Shown here one piece after another: positions 1 to 8,819 of a DNA stretch of 64,000 bases. Numbering within the stretch: position 1 is the stretch's first letter; each line of letters opens with the position of its first letter. Below the pieces are notes generated by a model, which searched no databases, had not been told where the DNA came from, and worked only from the letters and a program-made list of their open reading frames with translations. A program made the translations under genes and the position numbers. This DNA comes from Alteromonas lipotrueiana. GTDB taxonomy: Bacteria; Pseudomonadota; Gammaproteobacteria; Enterobacterales; Alteromonadaceae. Location of the stretch: assembly GCF_019249245.1 (NCBI RefSeq), contig NZ_JAESDK010000002.1, positions 212,195-276,194 of the forward strand, given 5' to 3'.

Positions 1-493
1 GGTTAACTTACTGGCAGAAGCCGATTGCACCGGGGCCAGCCACAGCCATCCCGCCGATGAAGAGTTTCATGTCGTCAATGTCTACGAGGTTGTAGGCTCT
101 CAGCTAATTTGCACAGGCTACGATGGCCGGGTTCTGCGTGGTGTAGATGCCGGTTCGGTGAATGATACTCAGCAGGTATTGATGGACAATGTTCAAAGCT
201 TCCAGGTGCAATACGGTATTACCAATCAGCGTGATATTTCTCAGGGCCAGGTGGTCAGATATGTTACGGCTGACGAGCTTGCACTTGCGCGGGCGAACAC
301 GCAGCAGGTGGTGGCCCTGCGCATAGGTGTGTTGTTACGAGGCGATAAAGGTCTCACTGGTGGGATACCGTCCACGGATATCGCGGTACTCAATGAAGCC
401 AAGCAAAAAACCGACGCTAACTATTACTATCAGGTGTTTAGCCAAACCCTGACCTTGAGAAATATGAAAAACTTTGTAAGGAGCGCCAAATGA
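1..493 (+). CDS. pilW: Type IV pilus assembly protein PilW, C-terminal part
   Basis: The reading frame is open from the left edge of the window (frame of base 2) to a TGA at 491-493, so the N-terminal pilin-like helix lies outside. The visible part has the PilW C-terminal pattern: a cysteine pair in ADCTG...LICTG, then a stretch reading VQSFQVQYG, which recurs near the end of PilW proteins. PilW is a minor pseudopilin of the type IV pilus that works with PilV, PilX, FimU/FimT and PilY1 in priming fibre assembly in the inner membrane. The stop overlaps the start of pilX (ATGA), indicating translational coupling. The identification rests on the C-terminal pattern plus the neighbours pilX, pilY1 and pilE. 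Confidence 0.85.
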   Translation, partial: VNLLAEADCTGASHSHPADEEFHVVNVYEVVGSQLICTGYDGRVLRGVDAGSVNDTQQVLMDNVQSFQVQYGITNQRDISQGQVVRYVTADELALARANTQQVVALRIGVLLRGDKGLTGGIPSTDIAVLNEAKQKTDANYYYQVFSQTLTLRNMKNFVRSAK

Positions 494-1056
494 AACGTCA
501 ACAGGGCGTTGTACTGGTATTAGCATTACTGGTGCTATTGTCATTAACCATATTGGGAGTCAGCGCCGTTTCCAGCAGCCTGAACCAAAACAAAATGGCG
601 TCTTCAATGCAACAGTCAGGGTTGGCATTTGATGCGGCCGAAGCCGCTTTAGCCGGGGTCTTCTTTGAGTCAGAAGACGAGATTTTGCTGACAAACTCTG
701 CACTACTTGACCCCTTATCTGAAGCACGCCAGGGCGCTCAATACAATCCGGATATCGAAAAGCTTAGCTGTAAAGAGGATGAAAAATGGACCAACCGACA
801 AATGACAGATGCCGGTCTGACTATCAACTCTATACATACTGCGGTAGGCGACTATCAAAAAGAAGTTAAAAGCCGTAGCTGGTCGCGTACGGCATTTGTT
901 CGTGAACAGGCTTGTCGTGGCTCAAGTAACGTCATCGGCGGCAGTAATATTAACTGCCATGTATTTGTAGTACGCGGTTGTGGTCAGTTAGATGGACGCT
1001 CAACCATTGTAGCTAACAGTGTCTCTGCGGCGGTGCTCGCACCTGCAACGAATTAA
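490..1056 (+). CDS. pilX: Type IV pilus assembly protein PilX
   Basis: A 188-residue minor pseudopilin. The N-terminus MKRQQG followed by a hydrophobic helix (residues 7-28) is the prepilin leader and transmembrane segment; as usual for PilX the glutamate at mature position 5 is missing. The periplasmic part has the PilX 'FDAAEAAL' segment at about residues 47-54 and several cysteines near the C-terminus. It starts with an ATG overlapping the pilW stop and is followed after 13 bases by pilY1, so it belongs to a pilW-pilX-pilY1-pilE operon. PilX links PilY1 and the minor pilin complex in pilus priming. Confidence 0.9.
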   Translation: MKRQQGVVLVLALLVLLSLTILGVSAVSSSLNQNKMASSMQQSGLAFDAAEAALAGVFFESEDEILLTNSALLDPLSEARQGAQYNPDIEKLSCKEDEKWTNRQMTDAGLTINSIHTAVGDYQKEVKSRSWSRTAFVREQACRGSSNVIGGSNINCHVFVVRGCGQLDGRSTIVANSVSAAVLAPATN

Positions 1057-1069
1057 TTCAGGAGAAAGC

Positions 1070-4000
1070 ATGAAAACGCTGGCAAGATTTACATTATTTT
1101 CTACATTGTGGTTAGGTATCGGCGCCGCAGCAATAGGCGATGATTTGGATATTTATCTAGGCACAGCAGACTCTGCGACGACTTATAAACCCAATGTTAT
1201 GTTCATTATGGATACATCGGGGAGCATGCAGAATCAGGATGATACTGAAAAGTCGCGAATGTTGCGGGTAAAAGAAGCGTTGTCAGAAGCGCTTAGCTCG
1301 GCGACCGATATTAATGCTGGCTTAATGCGTTTTTCTGATTATGGCGGACCCGTTTTGTATCCGGTGCGAGATATAGACGGTACGGTTTACCCTGAAATTG
1401 TAACGTCAGTAAACACCGATACCGACGACGGTTCTCAGGCCGGGAACTATCCCCGCATATACCGTGATACTTTGGATTTAAGTAATGGTACGCAACGTGT
1501 CATTTCGGGAGTCAGGTTTTCCAATCTGAAAATTCCTCAGGGCGCGGTGATTGAAAATGCCTACATTCGCTTTACCTCAGCCCAGTTAAATGTGGCTTCG
1601 ACTGACATAAAAATAATGGCCGAAGACACTGGCGATGCACAAACTTTTAGTCAGTCGTATAGAAATATATCGAACCGTAATGTAACCAGCAACTTTGTTG
1701 ACTGGCAAGATAACGGGTTTCCGGTGAACGACGAAACGCTGGTGACGCCGGATATTTCCAGTGTGGTTCAAGAGGTTGTCGACAGTAATGCATGGTGTGG
1801 TGGCCAGGCTATGAATATCTTGTTTGATGCTGATAGCTCAGATTCTGCCAGCGCCCGAAAAGTTCATGCCTACGATGCAGGTACAGACAAAGGCGCGCAG
1901 TTGGTGGTTACCTACGATCAGTCAACCGCATCGGGTTGTATGTCAGGTGAAAGCTTTTTTCAAATAAATGATCAAAGCAACAACCGCGAAGAAAGCTCTT
2001 CGGGTAAAGGCAATACCGGAAGTCGTCTAGATATTGCTGAAGATCAGAATGACTCTATCGGTTTGCGCTTTACCGATGTAAAAGTCGCCCCAGGTTCAGA
2101 AATTGAAGCGGCATACCTTATTCTTTATTCAAATGGTAATTTTAATTCAGAATCCTATGCCCGGGTTCGCGGTATTAATGTGGCCGATGTAAGTCCATTT
2201 GATGATGGTAAAAAAAGACAGCTTCGAAATTACAGTAAAACAGCAGGTATAAGCTGGAGAATGCCTGGCACAAGTAACTATCAGGGATTCATCAGCCCTA
2301 ATATTCGGGACATTGTTAAAGCAATAGTAGGGCGAAGCGATTGGCAATCCGGAAATAACATGGGCTTTGTTCTGGATGACTTTCAAGGTAATGATAAAGG
2401 CGTATTTTCGTACAAAGGCCATGCAGGTTATGCCCCACGGCTTTACATAAAATACAAAGGGGATGCCCAACCAGGTCAGGTGGCCACGGTCAGAGAACAT
2501 CTGATAAGCAAAGTCAACGAGCTGTCGGCCAATGGCTATACTCCTATAGTGGATACCTTATATGAAGCCGTTAATTATTACGGCGGCCGGGCAGTAGATT
2601 ATGGCAGAAGCCGGGGTCGAAATGACACTCACAGCAGTATTCGCCGAAGTACCCGGGTTAGTCACAGAAGTTCATATATTGGCAGTGACCCGGTCCGCTC
2701 TGTAGCCTGTACCGATGCCAATCTTAGCGCTGGCGATTGTGTTACCGAGTACATCCCGGCTGGTGCGGTATACGATTCGCCCATCTCCGATTTACAGTGT
2801 CAGACCAACAATCACATTGTATTGCTGTCTGATGGTGAGGCTAATTTCAATCATAGCGTGGATAAAATACAAAGTTTGCTAGGAGCTACTTGTTCAGGCA
2901 GTGGCGGGGAAGCCTGCGGTTTAGATTTAGTTCGCAATGTTCGTGACAAAGACACGTCAAAAATAGATCGCCGTATCATGACCCATACTATTGGTTTTGC
3001 AGCAAATGCCACCGCCAATAATTTTTTGAACAAATTGGCGTTGCAAGGGGGCGGGGGGTTTTACAAAGCAGACGACAGCACCGAGCTATTAGAGGCTTTT
3101 GATTCAATCTTACGTTCGGTAAAAGATGTTAATGCAACCTTTGTATCCCCCGGCGTTGCGGTAAATCAGCTTAATCGTCTTACTCACCGCGACGAACTTT
3201 ATTTTGCGCTATTTAAACCGGCTGAAGGGGCTTTGTGGCCCGGTAACCTTAAAAAGTACAGATTAGACGGCAACACTATTGTCGATAAGGACGGTATTAA
3301 CGCAGTAGACAGTGTTACCGGCTACTTTACCGAATCCTCACATAGCTTTTGGTCTGTGCTTAACGACGGTAACGATGTTAATAAAGGGGGAGCCATTAGT
3401 CTATTTGACTCAAGCCGGAATATGTTCTTTTTTGAAGGTAATGGCACAATAAAAAAAGCCGGTAACTGGCTACACGAAATGAACAGTAATATTACGATTG
3501 ACGATATGGGTCTGGGCGGCCGGTCTGACCGCTTACTTCTACGCGACACGGTTTTAAAGTGGTCCAGGGGTGTAGATATCAAAGATGCCGATGGCGATGG
3601 AGATATTGATGACGTGCGGTTGCAAATGGGAGACCCTATTCATTCGCAGCCGGTGATAGTGAATTACTCACCTACTGACTCGGCCATATTTGTGGCCACA
3701 AATCAGGGCTTTTTGCATTCGTTTGACGCCGAGTCCGGGGAAGAAAACTTTGCGATAATACCCAAAGACTTGTTGCAAAACCTGCATGTTTTTTATGAAG
3801 ATAATTCAACCCTTAATCATATTTATGGGCTTGATGGCGATATTGTTTATCGCAAGGTAGATAATAAACAGTATTTGTATGTGGGCATGCGCCGGGGCGG
3901 AAGAAACTATTATGTCTTTGACGTTACCAGCAAAACGTCACCTAAGCTGGTCTACAGTATAAAAGGCGGCGAAACCGGTTTAGAAAAACTCGGTCAAACC

Positions 4001-5137
4001 TGGTCTCGACCTACCATCACCAAAATGAAAATTGGCGATACTGTTAAGAACGTAATGATTGTGGGCGGTGGTTACGATGAACAACAGGATGACAGAGCCG
4101 AACGCAGCCCGGATTCGGTGGGTAATGGGGTGTTTATTTTTGATGCAGACACCGGCACATTGCTATGGAGCGCCAGTAATACGGGGGCCGATTTAAACAT
4201 TAGTGAAATGCAATACAGTATACCCGGACGTATTTCAGTGATAGATCGCGATCGCGACGGACTGGCCGATCATATGTATGTAGCCGATATGGGGGGGCAG
4301 ATCTTCAGGCTGGATATATACAATGGAAAATCGGGAACCGATTTGGTTAAAGGAGGCAGGCTTGCAGACTTCGGCGGTACAGGCAGCGCAAACAATCGTC
4401 ATTTCTATTATGGACCTGATATTTCTGAAATTGCCTTAGACGATGAGATTTATTATGCGGTAGCAATTGGCAGTGGCTGGCGTGCAGCGCCTTTGAATGT
4501 CGAAGTCGATGACCGTTTTTATATGCTTAAAGACAAAGGCGTGTTTATTACCGACGAAAATGGTCTGTACACATTTTCTAAAAATACGACACAAGCTGAT
4601 TTATTTAATGCTACTTCGCATGCCTTAGCCAGCAGTGACAGTGCTACCCGCGACCTGGCGGCCAGTGCATTCGCCGGTAAGTCGGGGTGGTATCTTGAGA
4701 TGACCACTGCAGGCGAAAAAATACTCGCTTCTCCACTTATCATTGACTACAAAGTATTATTTACCAGCTATATTCCTGCCGCCAGCTCGCAAAGTGCATG
4801 TGCCCCCCCTACAGGAAGCAGTCGCGCTTATCTTGTTAATCTGGTTAATGGGAATGCTGTAGACGATTTGAACCAAAACGAAGAGCTGGACCACTCCGAC
4901 CGCTATACCGATTTAAGTCAAAGTGGTATCGCACCTGAAACCAAAGTGCTTATAGAAGAGATTACGACCCCCGTGGTTTGTTTGGGTACCGAGTGCGCCT
5001 CTGCGGTCATAGAGACCAACGAAGATGGCTCTGAAAAAGCGTGTTCGTCTACTTTCACCTGTTTAATGCAAAATATTTATGGTCGCTTTGAGCGTGTCAT
5101 GCACGAAAGCTGGCAGTCCGAATTTGAACGAGAATAA
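1070..5137 (+). CDS. pilY1: Type IV pilus tip adhesin/assembly protein PilY1
   Basis: A 1355-residue secreted protein, started at the ATG at 1070 because AGGAG lies 6 bases upstream and a signal peptide follows (MKTLARF to about residue 23). A von Willebrand A domain begins near residue 42 with the metal site DTSGS at 48-52. It is interrupted by two related beta-rich modules (about residues 128-284 and 293-463), each ending in a strand of the type LVVTYD or LYIKYKG, after which the vWA fold resumes. The C-terminal half is the PilY1 beta-propeller (GDPIHSQP near residue 850), with calcium-loop sequences DADGDGDIDD just before it and DRDRDGLAD near 1060. PilY1 sits at the pilus tip, binds surfaces and calcium, and counteracts pilus retraction. 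At 1355 residues it is longer than the roughly 1160-residue Pseudomonas protein, owing to the duplicated insert. Confidence 0.95.
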   Translation: MKTLARFTLFSTLWLGIGAAAIGDDLDIYLGTADSATTYKPNVMFIMDTSGSMQNQDDTEKSRMLRVKEALSEALSSATDINAGLMRFSDYGGPVLYPVRDIDGTVYPEIVTSVNTDTDDGSQAGNYPRIYRDTLDLSNGTQRVISGVRFSNLKIPQGAVIENAYIRFTSAQLNVASTDIKIMAEDTGDAQTFSQSYRNISNRNVTSNFVDWQDNGFPVNDETLVTPDISSVVQEVVDSNAWCGGQAMNILFDADSSDSASARKVHAYDAGTDKGAQLVVTYDQSTASGCMSGESFFQINDQSNNREESSSGKGNTGSRLDIAEDQNDSIGLRFTDVKVAPGSEIEAAYLILYSNGNFNSESYARVRGINVADVSPFDDGKKRQLRNYSKTAGISWRMPGTSNYQGFISPNIRDIVKAIVGRSDWQSGNNMGFVLDDFQGNDKGVFSYKGHAGYAPRLYIKYKGDAQPGQVATVREHLISKVNELSANGYTPIVDTLYEAVNYYGGRAVDYGRSRGRNDTHSSIRRSTRVSHRSSYIGSDPVRSVACTDANLSAGDCVTEYIPAGAVYDSPISDLQCQTNNHIVLLSDGEANFNHSVDKIQSLLGATCSGSGGEACGLDLVRNVRDKDTSKIDRRIMTHTIGFAANATANNFLNKLALQGGGGFYKADDSTELLEAFDSILRSVKDVNATFVSPGVAVNQLNRLTHRDELYFALFKPAEGALWPGNLKKYRLDGNTIVDKDGINAVDSVTGYFTESSHSFWSVLNDGNDVNKGGAISLFDSSRNMFFFEGNGTIKKAGNWLHEMNSNITIDDMGLGGRSDRLLLRDTVLKWSRGVDIKDADGDGDIDDVRLQMGDPIHSQPVIVNYSPTDSAIFVATNQGFLHSFDAESGEENFAIIPKDLLQNLHVFYEDNSTLNHIYGLDGDIVYRKVDNKQYLYVGMRRGGRNYYVFDVTSKTSPKLVYSIKGGETGLEKLGQTWSRPTITKMKIGDTVKNVMIVGGGYDEQQDDRAERSPDSVGNGVFIFDADTGTLLWSASNTGADLNISEMQYSIPGRISVIDRDRDGLADHMYVADMGGQIFRLDIYNGKSGTDLVKGGRLADFGGTGSANNRHFYYGPDISEIALDDEIYYAVAIGSGWRAAPLNVEVDDRFYMLKDKGVFITDENGLYTFSKNTTQADLFNATSHALASSDSATRDLAASAFAGKSGWYLEMTTAGEKILASPLIIDYKVLFTSYIPAASSQSACAPPTGSSRAYLVNLVNGNAVDDLNQNEELDHSDRYTDLSQSGIAPETKVLIEEITTPVVCLGTECASAVIETNEDGSEKACSSTFTCLMQNIYGRFERVMHESWQSEFERE

Positions 5138-5138
5138 T

Positions 5139-5618
5139 ATGAGAATTCAATCAATAGCAAGGGGCTCTAAGTCTCGGGGGTTCACCCTCATAGAATTAAT
5201 GATCACGGTGGCCATAGTCGGAATTATAGCCGCAATAGGGTATCCGGCGTATCAAAATGTATTAGTAAGCAGTCATCGGGGCACGGCTCAGGCTGACTTA
5301 ATGGCCTTCGCCGCCAGTATGGAGCGTCATCATAGCGGCGGGTTTACGTATGAGGGGGCTGCCAGCGAAGGAGCCGATACAGGTGCGCCTGCCGTATTCG
5401 CCAGTTTCTCGCCCGCTGCCGAAGGTTCTCAGAACAAACGCTACGATTTAGTTATTGATGAAGCCGATGGCCAAAGCTTTGTTTTAAAGGCTACGCCGGT
5501 CTCCGGCTCTACACAAGCCTCAGACGGTAACCTTTATTACTATAGTGATGGCCGCAAAGGCTGGGACCAAAATGATAACGGCGAAGTAGATAAAGGCGAG
5601 TGGTGTTGGTCGTGCTGA
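5139..5618 (+). CDS. pilE: Type IV pilin PilE
   Basis: A 159-residue prepilin starting at the ATG at 5139, one base after the pilY1 stop. The leader MRIQSIARGSKSRG is cleaved after Gly14, and the mature protein begins FTLIELMITVAIVGIIAAIG, with Glu5 present. The C-terminus carries a pair of cysteines (156 and 159) and an Asn/Asp-rich loop (DQNDNGEVDKGE) that could bind calcium. Position immediately after pilY1 is the usual place of the minor pilin PilE in fimT-pilV-pilW-pilX-pilY1-pilE clusters. It is therefore more likely a minor subunit than the major pilin PilA. Confidence 0.9.
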   Translation: MRIQSIARGSKSRGFTLIELMITVAIVGIIAAIGYPAYQNVLVSSHRGTAQADLMAFAASMERHHSGGFTYEGAASEGADTGAPAVFASFSPAAEGSQNKRYDLVIDEADGQSFVLKATPVSGSTQASDGNLYYYSDGRKGWDQNDNGEVDKGEWCWSC

Positions 5619-5625
5619 TGATAAG

Positions 5626-6117
5626 TTACAAACCGGGCTGAAGTGGCTTAAAGCTTAACTTTTCAGGGTAGGGCGCCGGTGACGAGCGCGTAATTAAATA
5701 AACGGTTTTGTGCTGTACCTCACCAATTTCATCGGGAATTACAGACAATAAAGTAATGTAAGTCGCGTCGCTATCAGCCGCTGATGTAGACTTGCTGGTC
5801 AGCCGCTGTGTCTCAACACTGAACGCTGAATGGTCCAACTGGGTACGCACTCTGGATACGCTATTATTCGAAGCCACCAGTGCGTCATCCAGCCATGTTT
5901 CGTGGTTAACGGTTGCTAATATATTTTCATAATGAGGGTCGCTTAGAGCCAGCGCCGTGGTGTAGATTGACCATATTGTTTTATGATGCTGGCAACGAAT
6001 TTCGTGAGACTGCTTTAAATAAGTGAGTTGCTGCTGCCATTGAAGTTGAAGCCGGGCTATTGCAGTTGCTGACATAGTTAATATGAACCCTGCTATGAGA
6101 CATTCCGATAAGCTCAT
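5626..6117 (-). CDS. PilV/PpdC-like minor pseudopilin lacking a leader peptide
   Basis: A 163-residue protein, last gene of a four-gene - strand operon. The sequence begins MSLSECLIAGFILTMSATAIARL, which matches the first residues of a mature pseudopilin helix (x-S-L-x-E) with the initiator methionine in place of the usual phenylalanine. No basic leader or Gly at -1 can be added, because the codon two before the ATG is a stop (TAA). A plausible ribosome binding site (AAAAGG) lies 9 bases before the ATG. The remainder is a poorly conserved periplasmic domain. By order it corresponds to the PilV-type member of E. coli-like ppdA-ppdB-ygdB-ppdC sets. The absent leader is odd; see the finding. Confidence 0.6.
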   Translation of the reverse strand: MSLSECLIAGFILTMSATAIARLQLQWQQQLTYLKQSHEIRCQHHKTIWSIYTTALALSDPHYENILATVNHETWLDDALVASNNSVSRVRTQLDHSAFSVETQRLTSKSTSAADSDATYITLLSVIPDEIGEVQHKTVYLITRSSPAPYPEKLSFKPLQPGL

Positions 6118-6139
6118 TGTTTATACCTTTTGTTACGGC

Positions 6140-7204
6140 TCAAAAATCTCTCCAACTGCCCTTTAGCGGCTGTACACGTTGAAGCTCAATACTTTTTTGT
6201 AAAACCAGTAAGATATCTTTGCGGTAATGCACGGTCAGCTGTGAAGACGGATCAAGATCACGGTCGACAATTAAAGCGCCCGCAACGGTGGCTGATTCTG
6301 AATCTCCGGTTATTTGTATTGCAGAGGTCGATGTGGAATGTACCGCTAACACCAACCCGTATATCTGGCTATGGGGCGCGAAGTTCAGCATTTCGCCAGT
6401 TAAAATGAGCAGTACAGGTTGTGTCTCACTACCAATTTTTTGACCCACCGAAAGAACACAGTTTCCCGATACGACAAACAGCCCTGTTGAAGCCGAAGAC
6501 AAGGATTGGCAGTTTTCAGCCGGTTGGGCAAAATCGCTCAGATGCGACAACGAGTTGATTTCCGGACCAAACAAAGAGGGTAGTATATGCGCTGGATAGC
6601 CAGAGTCGTCAGCATAGACACCTGACAAGGACGGCAAGTTTAGCAGCATAGATTCGCAAATTGTTGTGTTTCCCACCAGCAAAGAAATACAACGTTGTCG
6701 CCCCGGAGCTAATGTCACCGTTTCACGACTCCACAATGTTGCCGCTAAAGGCTGACCAATAGACTGAGTAAGGTGAACATTTAGCCGAGTGGGGCGCGGC
6801 AAAGTGTAGCTCAGCATAATTGCAGCCTGGGGAACAGCCTGCAATAGTGGGTAGCGGATAAGCTGCTGCTGCGCACTGAGGTTCCATTTGTTGTCAGAAG
6901 CGACCTTAAGTTGGAACACGCCAACCGGCACCTGGTTTATTAAAGCAGATTGCTGGTTAACTAGCTGAATTCGTGAACTATGAAAGTCAGGCAGCGTAGG
7001 TTGACGTAGTGCAATATGACTACCGTGGATTGCCATTGTTAACTCATGAGCTGTGTCATCCACTGCTTTTTGTTGTTCTTTTATCTGTGTACTGAAACGG
7101 GATTGCTGGGTCACGGTATCAACCATTAGCATCGCTGCACCTGTGACCATAAGCAATATCATAAATAACGGAACAATTACGGTAAAACCGGCGCTATGCT
7201 GCAT
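6140..7204 (-). CDS. PilX/YgdB-like minor pseudopilin
   Basis: A 354-residue protein beginning MQHSAG followed by a hydrophobic helix (FTVIVPLFMILLMVTGAAML). This resembles a prepilin leader cleaved after Gly6, but without Glu at mature position 5, as in PilX, YgdB and GspK types. The long periplasmic part holds four to six cysteines (CISLLVGNTTIC, NCQSL, NCVLS) and a region typical of envelope-exposed minor pilins. It starts 2 bases after the PilW-like gene upstream and ends 22 bases before the PilV-like gene. Function inferred: minor subunit for priming of a type IV pilus or competence pseudopilus. The C-terminal domain is not one I recognise. Confidence 0.6.
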   Translation of the reverse strand: MQHSAGFTVIVPLFMILLMVTGAAMLMVDTVTQQSRFSTQIKEQQKAVDDTAHELTMAIHGSHIALRQPTLPDFHSSRIQLVNQQSALINQVPVGVFQLKVASDNKWNLSAQQQLIRYPLLQAVPQAAIMLSYTLPRPTRLNVHLTQSIGQPLAATLWSRETVTLAPGRQRCISLLVGNTTICESMLLNLPSLSGVYADDSGYPAHILPSLFGPEINSLSHLSDFAQPAENCQSLSSASTGLFVVSGNCVLSVGQKIGSETQPVLLILTGEMLNFAPHSQIYGLVLAVHSTSTSAIQITGDSESATVAGALIVDRDLDPSSQLTVHYRKDILLVLQKSIELQRVQPLKGSWRDF

Positions 7205-7206
7205 CT

Positions 7207-7821
7207 TTAGAAATTCCTTACCGTGACTGTAGTGGTAAGGGTTCGCTGAATATCAGGGCTGTGTTTTAAAGCCGCGCGCAGGGTAATCAACACAAACGCC
7301 CCATTACTTTGGTCAGGCATAGGTATAAATTTAAATTCCAAATGAGTGATCACCAAAACGGTGACAGAGGTAAGGTCGTGCCAACCAGAACTATGGCACA
7401 AACGATTGCTCATACGATACTCAATAGCCTGCTGGCGTAACCGAAAGCCCATCTGCTCTGAAGGGTGCTGCGCGTTTTTTACTCCGTTATGATTTTTGTC
7501 GTAATGAAACAAAATACAACTATCGGTCATTTCTTCGGGGTGAGCATTGATGGTAAAGGCCGGATAAAAAGGGCTATCTGAACGGGGCTTTTGACTAAGC
7601 AGGCGTGTAGCGGTTAATCCGTCGTAACCGGCGCGGCGAATTTGCGAGCGCATAAGTTGTATAAGCCGGCTAAGTTCATCTTCCATTGCGGTTGTTTTTA
7701 GTACCAGCTGGTGGGTGGTGAGGGAGGTTCTTGCCCAAAGCAATGCTGCGCTTAATAAAGCTGAAGCGACGGCCAAACCTATCATAAGACTAATCAGAGT
7801 ATACCCAGAAGCCTTTAACAT
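7207..7821 (-). CDS. PilW/PpdB-like minor pseudopilin
   Basis: A 204-residue protein read from the ATG at 7821, giving MLKASG|YTLISLMIGLAVASALL: a short basic leader, Gly at -1 and a pilin-type helix. Mature residue 5 is serine rather than glutamate. A weak GGTGG lies about 12 bases upstream. The start overlaps the end of the GspH-type gene by 7 bases, so the two are translationally coupled. The C-terminal half (VLVITHLEFKFIPMP, then ALKHSPDIQRTLTTTVTVRN) has the pattern of PilW and GspJ-like pseudopilins. It is the second gene of the - strand minor pilin operon. Confidence 0.65.
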   Translation of the reverse strand: MLKASGYTLISLMIGLAVASALLSAALLWARTSLTTHQLVLKTTAMEDELSRLIQLMRSQIRRAGYDGLTATRLLSQKPRSDSPFYPAFTINAHPEEMTDSCILFHYDKNHNGVKNAQHPSEQMGFRLRQQAIEYRMSNRLCHSSGWHDLTSVTVLVITHLEFKFIPMPDQSNGAFVLITLRAALKHSPDIQRTLTTTVTVRNF

Positions 7822-8345
7822 GATTTTATTGCCACCACGGGCTGTTGTAATGAGCATAATCTTATGCGGCCCAGATTATTCAGCACCACCTTTATCTGGA
7901 ACGCCCCGTTTTTCAATACGAATGAACCGGCATGACCAAAACTAAGCCCGGTTAATGCCTGGAATGCCGCCGGTTTGTTGTGCGTATACGTAGTGCTTAT
8001 CAGCATAGGTCCGGGCTTGAAAAGTTGGGTTTTGTTACCGCTCAACACCACGCATCCATGTTGGTTCGCACACTGACAATCGGGCCGATAGCTTATCAGG
8101 GCACAACGGTTGTTTACTTCAATATAGGTAGGCACATACACGCTTTTATTGCTGCTGATAGCCAGTTGTTGGGCGTGTTTTAAAAACAGAACCAGTCTTT
8201 GGGCCTGATGGCGTATCGCATTTTCCTGCTGCCACAAGGTAAGTGGCGGCAACACCAGCTGCGCTACTATGGTCACTATTGTAAGGGTAATCAGTAGTTC
8301 AAAAAGACTAAATCCGTTTACTGGTAAAGTTCTGATCTTCTGCAC
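7815..8345 (-). CDS. GspH/FimT (PpdA)-type minor pseudopilin
   Basis: A 176-residue protein from a GTG start at 8345, with AGGTGA about 10 bases upstream. The leader MQKIRTLPVNG is cleaved before FSLFELLITLTIVTIVAQLVLPPL, with Glu5 retained. A GspH/FimT-like beta domain follows with paired cysteines (CALISYRPDCQCANQHGC). It heads a four-gene operon (GspH-, PilW-, PilX- and PilV-type), the same order as the E. coli ppdA-ppdB-ygdB-ppdC genes and the minor pilin sets of Vibrio and Shewanella. Members of such sets help start pilus assembly, including competence pili. The operon diverges from the pilin gene at 8441 with 95 bases between. Confidence 0.75.
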   Translation of the reverse strand: MQKIRTLPVNGFSLFELLITLTIVTIVAQLVLPPLTLWQQENAIRHQAQRLVLFLKHAQQLAISSNKSVYVPTYIEVNNRCALISYRPDCQCANQHGCVVLSGNKTQLFKPGPMLISTTYTHNKPAAFQALTGLSFGHAGSFVLKNGAFQIKVVLNNLGRIRLCSLQQPVVAIKSC

Positions 8346-8440
8346 AGTGTTTTGTTCACCTATAAGCGATAATCTGAATACCTATAGTATAAAAAAACGC
8401 CAGCTTAAAAAGCTGTACAGAAGGTAAGGATTAGCGCGTC

Positions 8441-8800
8441 ATGGGAAATAGTAACGGATTTACTTTGGTAGAGTTAATGATAGCGTTAGTTATAAGCGCC
8501 ATTCTGGCGGCCGTAGCAATGCCGGGCTATCGTCATATTATTGAACAAAGTCAGCTGCAACAAGCCAGAGTGAAGTTACTTACTCTGCATTCGTCACAAG
8601 AACTTTATTATCTTAAGCATGACTCTTATGCAAACGCAGCACAGCTTAGAATTTCAGGCTCTGAATTCTTTTCTTTTGATGTGGTGGTGGCCGACAACAA
8701 CCACTATCAGCTAATTGCACGTAGTACAACACCGCGAAGTAAGTGCAAAGAGATAAGCCTGAATCAAGCTCTTGAGAAAAAACCGGCCGCGTGCTGGTAG
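8441..8800 (+). CDS. PilE-like type IV pilin
   Basis: A small, 119-residue prepilin: MGNSNG|FTLVELMIALVISAILAAVAMPGYR, with Gly at -1 and Glu5. The region QLQQARVKLLTLHSSQELYYLKHDSYANAA is a close match to the PilE/PilA alpha-1 extension, and two cysteines (CKEISLNQ... to AACW) probably form the C-terminal disulfide loop. It is monocistronic and lies between the divergent minor pilin operon and the convergent FimT-like gene. It is probably another minor pilin; it lacks the length of a typical major pilin. Confidence 0.8.
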   Translation: MGNSNGFTLVELMIALVISAILAAVAMPGYRHIIEQSQLQQARVKLLTLHSSQELYYLKHDSYANAAQLRISGSEFFSFDVVVADNNHYQLIARSTTPRSKCKEISLNQALEKKPAACW

Positions 8801-8819
8801 GGCTTGTTTCTGGTTGGTG

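Noticed and set aside
6130..6408. 92-residue frame on the + strand over the PilX-like gene
   Set aside because: No pilin or other recognisable pattern, no ribosome site, and it opposes a coherent - strand operon.
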